Both the position numbers and the translations under genes were made by a program. The notes under the pieces are model-generated. The model saw nothing but the letters and a program-made list of their open reading frames with translations, was not told the origin of the DNA and did no database searches. A DNA stretch of 45,418 nucleotides, taken from contig JAFXQM010000009.1 in the NCBI GenBank assembly GCA_017527075.1, positions 1 through 45,418 on the forward strand, given 5' to 3'. This document shows, piece after piece, positions 42,843-45,418 of this stretch. Numbering within the stretch: position 1 is the stretch's first letter; each line of letters opens with the position of its first letter. The DNA is from Selenomonadaceae bacterium. Lineage in GTDB: Bacteria; Bacillota; Negativicutes; Selenomonadales; Selenomonadaceae.

Positions 42843-44144
42843 TTATTCATTCAATTCCGTCAAAAATTTTTCTGTATCTTCCAACGCCCGCGCGGACAAT
42901 TTTTCTTTGCGCAAATTTTTTTTCACGCGCCCATCGAGCGGCGGCAGCAATCCGAACGTTATGTTCATCGGCTGAAAATTTTTCGTGACGGCCGTCGTGA
43001 TGTAATTTGCCAAAGCTCCGTGACAAGTCGTCGGCGGGAAAATTATCGGCTCCAAATTTTTTGCGAGCCGCGCCGCGTTGACGCCCGCCATCAAGCCCGA
43101 AGCCGCCGATTCGACGTAACCTTCGACGCCCGTGATTTGTCCCGCGAAAAAAATTTTCGGCGAGTCTTTAAGTTGGAACGTCGGCAATAAAATTTTCGGG
43201 GAGTTAATGTAAGTGTTCCTGTGCATGACGCCGAATCGAACGAACTGCGCGGCCGCCAGCCCCGGAATCATTTTGAAGACGCGCCGCTGCTCCGCCCAAG
43301 TCAAATGCGTTTGGAAGCCGACCAAATTGTAAAGCGTTGCCTCGCGATTGTCTTGCCGCAGCTGAACGACCGCGTAAGGCGTTTCACCAGTGCGCGGGTC
43401 AGTTAAGCCGACGGGTTTGAGCGGACCGAAGCGCAACGTGTCCTCGCCGCGAGATGCCAGCACCTCCACGGGCAAGCAGCCCTCGAAAAAAATTTCTTCC
43501 TCGAAATCGTGCGGCAAAGTTTTCTCGGCGGCAATCAACTCGGCGCGGAAGTTCAAATATTCGTCGCGGGTCATCGGGCAGTTTATGTAAGAATCGTCCT
43601 CGCCCTTGCCGTATCGCGACGCCTTGAACGCCTTGCCGAAGTCGACGGACTCAATCGTGACAATTGGAGCCGCCGCGTCATAAAAATAAAAATCATCGCC
43701 GCCCGTGAGTTTTTTAATCTCGTCGGCGAGTGCCCCCGCCGTCAAAGGACCGCTCGCGATAATTGTCACGTCGTCGAAGTCCAAGCGCGTGACTTCCTCC
43801 TCAACGAAATTCACGACGGCTTTAACTTTTTCCGTGACGATTTTTCCAAACTCCTCGCGGTCGACAGCCAGCGCGCCGCCCGCAGGAATTTTCGCCGCGT
43901 CAGCCGCCGCCATGATGACCGAATCGAGCCGCCGCATTTCCTCCTTGAGCACGCCGACGGCATTGGTCAAGCCCGCCGCCCGCAGAGAATTACTGCAGAC
44001 GAGCTCAGCGAAATTTCCGGTCTTGTGCGCGGGAGTTTTTTTCGTCGGACGCATTTCGTGCAGGACGACTTCGACGCCGCGCTTTGCGATTTGCCAGGCC
44101 GCCTCCGCGCCCGCCAGACCCGCGCCGATTACGTGAACTTTCAA
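42843..44144 (-). CDS. trmFO: Folate/FAD-dependent tRNA m5U54 methyltransferase TrmFO
   Basis: 433 residues. FAD-binding [13 protein letters not shown] at the start, [18 protein letters not shown] with a catalytic cysteine, and [23 protein letters not shown] near the end. It methylates U54 using methylenetetrahydrofolate. TTG start overlaps the topoisomerase stop by four bases, the usual topA-trmFO order in Bacillota. Confidence 0.96.
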   Translation of the reverse strand: MKVHVIGAGLAGAEAAWQIAKRGVEVVLHEMRPTKKTPAHKTGNFAELVCSNSLRAAGLTNAVGVLKEEMRRLDSVIMAAADAAKIPAGGALAVDREEFGKIVTEKVKAVVNFVEEEVTRLDFDDVTIIASGPLTAGALADEIKKLTGGDDFYFYDAAAPIVTIESVDFGKAFKASRYGKGEDDSYINCPMTRDEYLNFRAELIAAEKTLPHDFEEEIFFEGCLPVEVLASRGEDTLRFGPLKPVGLTDPRTGETPYAVVQLRQDNREATLYNLVGFQTHLTWAEQRRVFKMIPGLAAAQFVRFGVMHRNTYINSPKILLPTFQLKDSPKIFFAGQITGVEGYVESAASGLMAGVNAARLAKNLEPIIFPPTTCHGALANYITTAVTKNFQPMNITFGLLPPLDGRVKKNLRKEKLSARALEDTEKFLTELNE

Positions 44145-45418
44145 GACTTCGCCCCCGATTTTTTTGCCTTGAGTTCCTTGCGAGCCTCGGCGCGTTTCTT
44201 CTTGTCCGCCAAAATTTTATTCATCGGGTGATTCGCGCGCGTCGAGCAATTTTCGTTCCCGCAATAAAGCATCGCCGCGCCGCCTTTGAATCTGTGCACG
44301 AACATCGTCGCGCCGCAAGTCTTGCAAGTCATTGCCTGCGGTTCGTCCCACGTCATGAAGTCGCACGATTCGCAGCGATAAAAAGTTTTGTTTTGCGGCA
44401 GAGAACGTTTCGCCAGCCGCGCGCCGCACTTCGGACATTTTTTATCCGTCGGCTCAAGGAACGGGCGAGTATTTTTGCATTCGGGGTAACCGGAGCACGC
44501 GAGGAAAGTTCCGTAACGCCCGTGACGAATCAACATTTTGCGCCCGCATTTCTCGCAAACTTCATCCGATTCGACGGCGGGTTCGTCCTGCGGCTGAGCG
44601 TCTTCGCCGAGAGAAGCCATTGCCTCTTCGAACGCCGCGTTGAACTTCGTGCAGTAATTTTCCATGACGGAAATTTTTTTGACTTTGCCCGCCGCGACCT
44701 CTTTGACCTGCGCAGAAATTTCGTTGTAAGACTTCGCGCTGAAAACTTCGTCGAAGAAGCCGCCGATTGCGTCGAGGACACGCGAGCCGAGCGCGGTGAC
44801 TTTGTAAACCGAATCCTCCGCCGCGATGTATTTTCGTTTGATGAGGCTGGCGATACCCACGGAATAAAAATCCGCCCAATCGATTTTGAGCGCGTCGAGA
44901 GCCGCCATCAAAGTTGCGTCGTTGGTCGCGCCGTCGAGTTTAATTCGGACGGAAGATTTTTCCCGCGAGTAAATCAAATCGTAAAGCCTGAACTGAAAAT
45001 CGGTGAGGAATTCTTTGACGGCGGCGGGTTCGCGCGCTTCACTCGTCAGAAAAATTTCTTCGCCGTGAGGATAAGTTATCAAGCCCGCGCAGCCGTTCGC
45101 GCCGAAATTCATTCCCTCATAAAGTTGGTCGGCGAGAAAACGCGTGCGATACGCGGGAAAGTTCAATTCTTTGAAGGCGAGTTCTTGGAGCGCGGCGGGC
45201 GTCAGATTTTTCCCGACGGTCAAAATTTTTCGTTCGGGAGGAGCGGCGATTAATTTCAAGAGCATGCCGCGAAAGCGTCCGACTTTCACGCCGCGCCAAA
45301 TTTTTCGTTCAAGATACTCTCCGACTTTGTGGCTGACGTATTTGTCGATTAACTGCTTGGCTTGGAAGGCGTCCGCCAAATTTTCGTCGAGCGGGCGCGC
45401 CGCCTCCAGTGCCACCTT
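44141..45418 (-). CDS. topA: Divergent DNA topoisomerase I-like protein, 5'-partial
   Basis: The C-terminal ~425 residues; the gene continues past the right edge. Three zinc ribbons (CEKCGRKM...[17 protein letters not shown]...[14 protein letters not shown]...CGNENC) and position before trmFO identify TopA. The core is odd: [12 protein letters not shown] replaces GLITYMRTDST, keeping the tyrosine but losing the Arg/Asp/Ser; [14 protein letters not shown] replaces the SAGRVQSVAL segment; GRPSTYA is absent; and the strand-gate region seems shortened. It may be a diverged or inactive paralogue. Confidence 0.8.
   Translation of the reverse strand, partial: KVALEAARPLDENLADAFQAKQLIDKYVSHKVGEYLERKIWRGVKVGRFRGMLLKLIAAPPERKILTVGKNLTPAALQELAFKELNFPAYRTRFLADQLYEGMNFGANGCAGLITYPHGEEIFLTSEAREPAAVKEFLTDFQFRLYDLIYSREKSSVRIKLDGATNDATLMAALDALKIDWADFYSVGIASLIKRKYIAAEDSVYKVTALGSRVLDAIGGFFDEVFSAKSYNEISAQVKEVAAGKVKKISVMENYCTKFNAAFEEAMASLGEDAQPQDEPAVESDEVCEKCGRKMLIRHGRYGTFLACSGYPECKNTRPFLEPTDKKCPKCGARLAKRSLPQNKTFYRCESCDFMTWDEPQAMTCKTCGATMFVHRFKGGAAMLYCGNENCSTRANHPMNKILADKKKRAEARKELKAKKSGAKS

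Overview
ORGANISM. The window looks like a chromosomal contig from an uncultured anaerobic member of the Bacillota, most likely Negativicutes-like (inference). The signs are the Gram-positive-style S10-spc-alpha ribosomal order, zinc-ribbon forms of S14, L24, L36 and adenylate kinase, an Asp23/AmaP/DUF2273/NusB cluster, a pyrophosphate-type phosphofructokinase, cysteine-bearing radical SAM and DUF1858 proteins, and very good AGGAGG-type ribosome binding sites. Coding DNA is GC-rich, but A-tract/T-tract runs such as AAAAATTTTT are scattered everywhere outside the ribosomal genes. LAYOUT. 1-991 is the end of tuf; its first ~52 bases do not read as EF-Tu and look like a join or assembly artefact. 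1144-1506 is a small exported protein. 1517-17246 is one long S10-spc-alpha cluster (rpsJ to rplQ, with secY, adk, infA, rpoA), unusual for two VOC/glyoxalase genes placed between rplF and rplR and for the absence of map between adk and infA. 17348-18118 is an FhaA-like DUF3662-FHA gene. 18263-20594 is a HxlR regulator divergent from two tandem radical SAM genes. 20774-22907 is an Asp23-AmaP-AmaP-like-DUF2273-NusB operon. 22908-23691 is a repeat-rich non-coding stretch. 23692-24963 is PPi-dependent phosphofructokinase. ISLAND. 25045-30155 is an accessory, defence-like island: a DUF4417 protein fused to a CdiA-CT-like nuclease domain, a zinc-ribbon partner, a single-chain restriction-modification enzyme (nuclease plus N6-adenine methylase), a 31-codon hydrophobic peptide gene with its own promoter and terminator and a convergent antisense promoter (candidate new type I toxin-antitoxin), and a candidate structured RNA. 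RIGHT PART. 30161-31496 is ftsL-rsmH on the minus strand, next to a divergent DUF1858 gene. The last 31 codons and terminator of ftsL are repeated in inverted orientation beyond the DUF1858 gene, so the segment between could flip while leaving ftsL intact. Then come a catalytically dead cytidine-deaminase-like protein, MgtC, a CYTH protein, an Rrf2/CymR-like regulator divergent from cysK and O-acetylhomoserine sulfhydrylase, a polysaccharide deacetylase, hisIE, and a minus-strand operon topA(divergent, partial)-trmFO-trmB-tsaD-histidine phosphatase-queF-pdxY. HOW IT WORKS TOGETHER. The left third makes ribosomes, RNA polymerase alpha, the Sec channel and adenylate kinase; NusB and S10 (NusE) are the two halves of an antitermination pair. 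The Asp23/AmaP operon is an envelope-stress system. The Rrf2-cysK-OAHS block is a sulfur assimilation unit. The rightmost operon is largely tRNA and rRNA modification. REPEATS. Heptamer tandem repeats (TTAGGAG, TTAGGAA, TTAGCTG types) occupy many intergenic gaps; a second dispersed repeat carries a perfect 12-13 bp hairpin; a ~215-bp unit with promoter-like, ribosome-binding and terminator elements is tandemly duplicated before the phosphofructokinase gene. No rRNA, tRNA or CRISPR array was seen.
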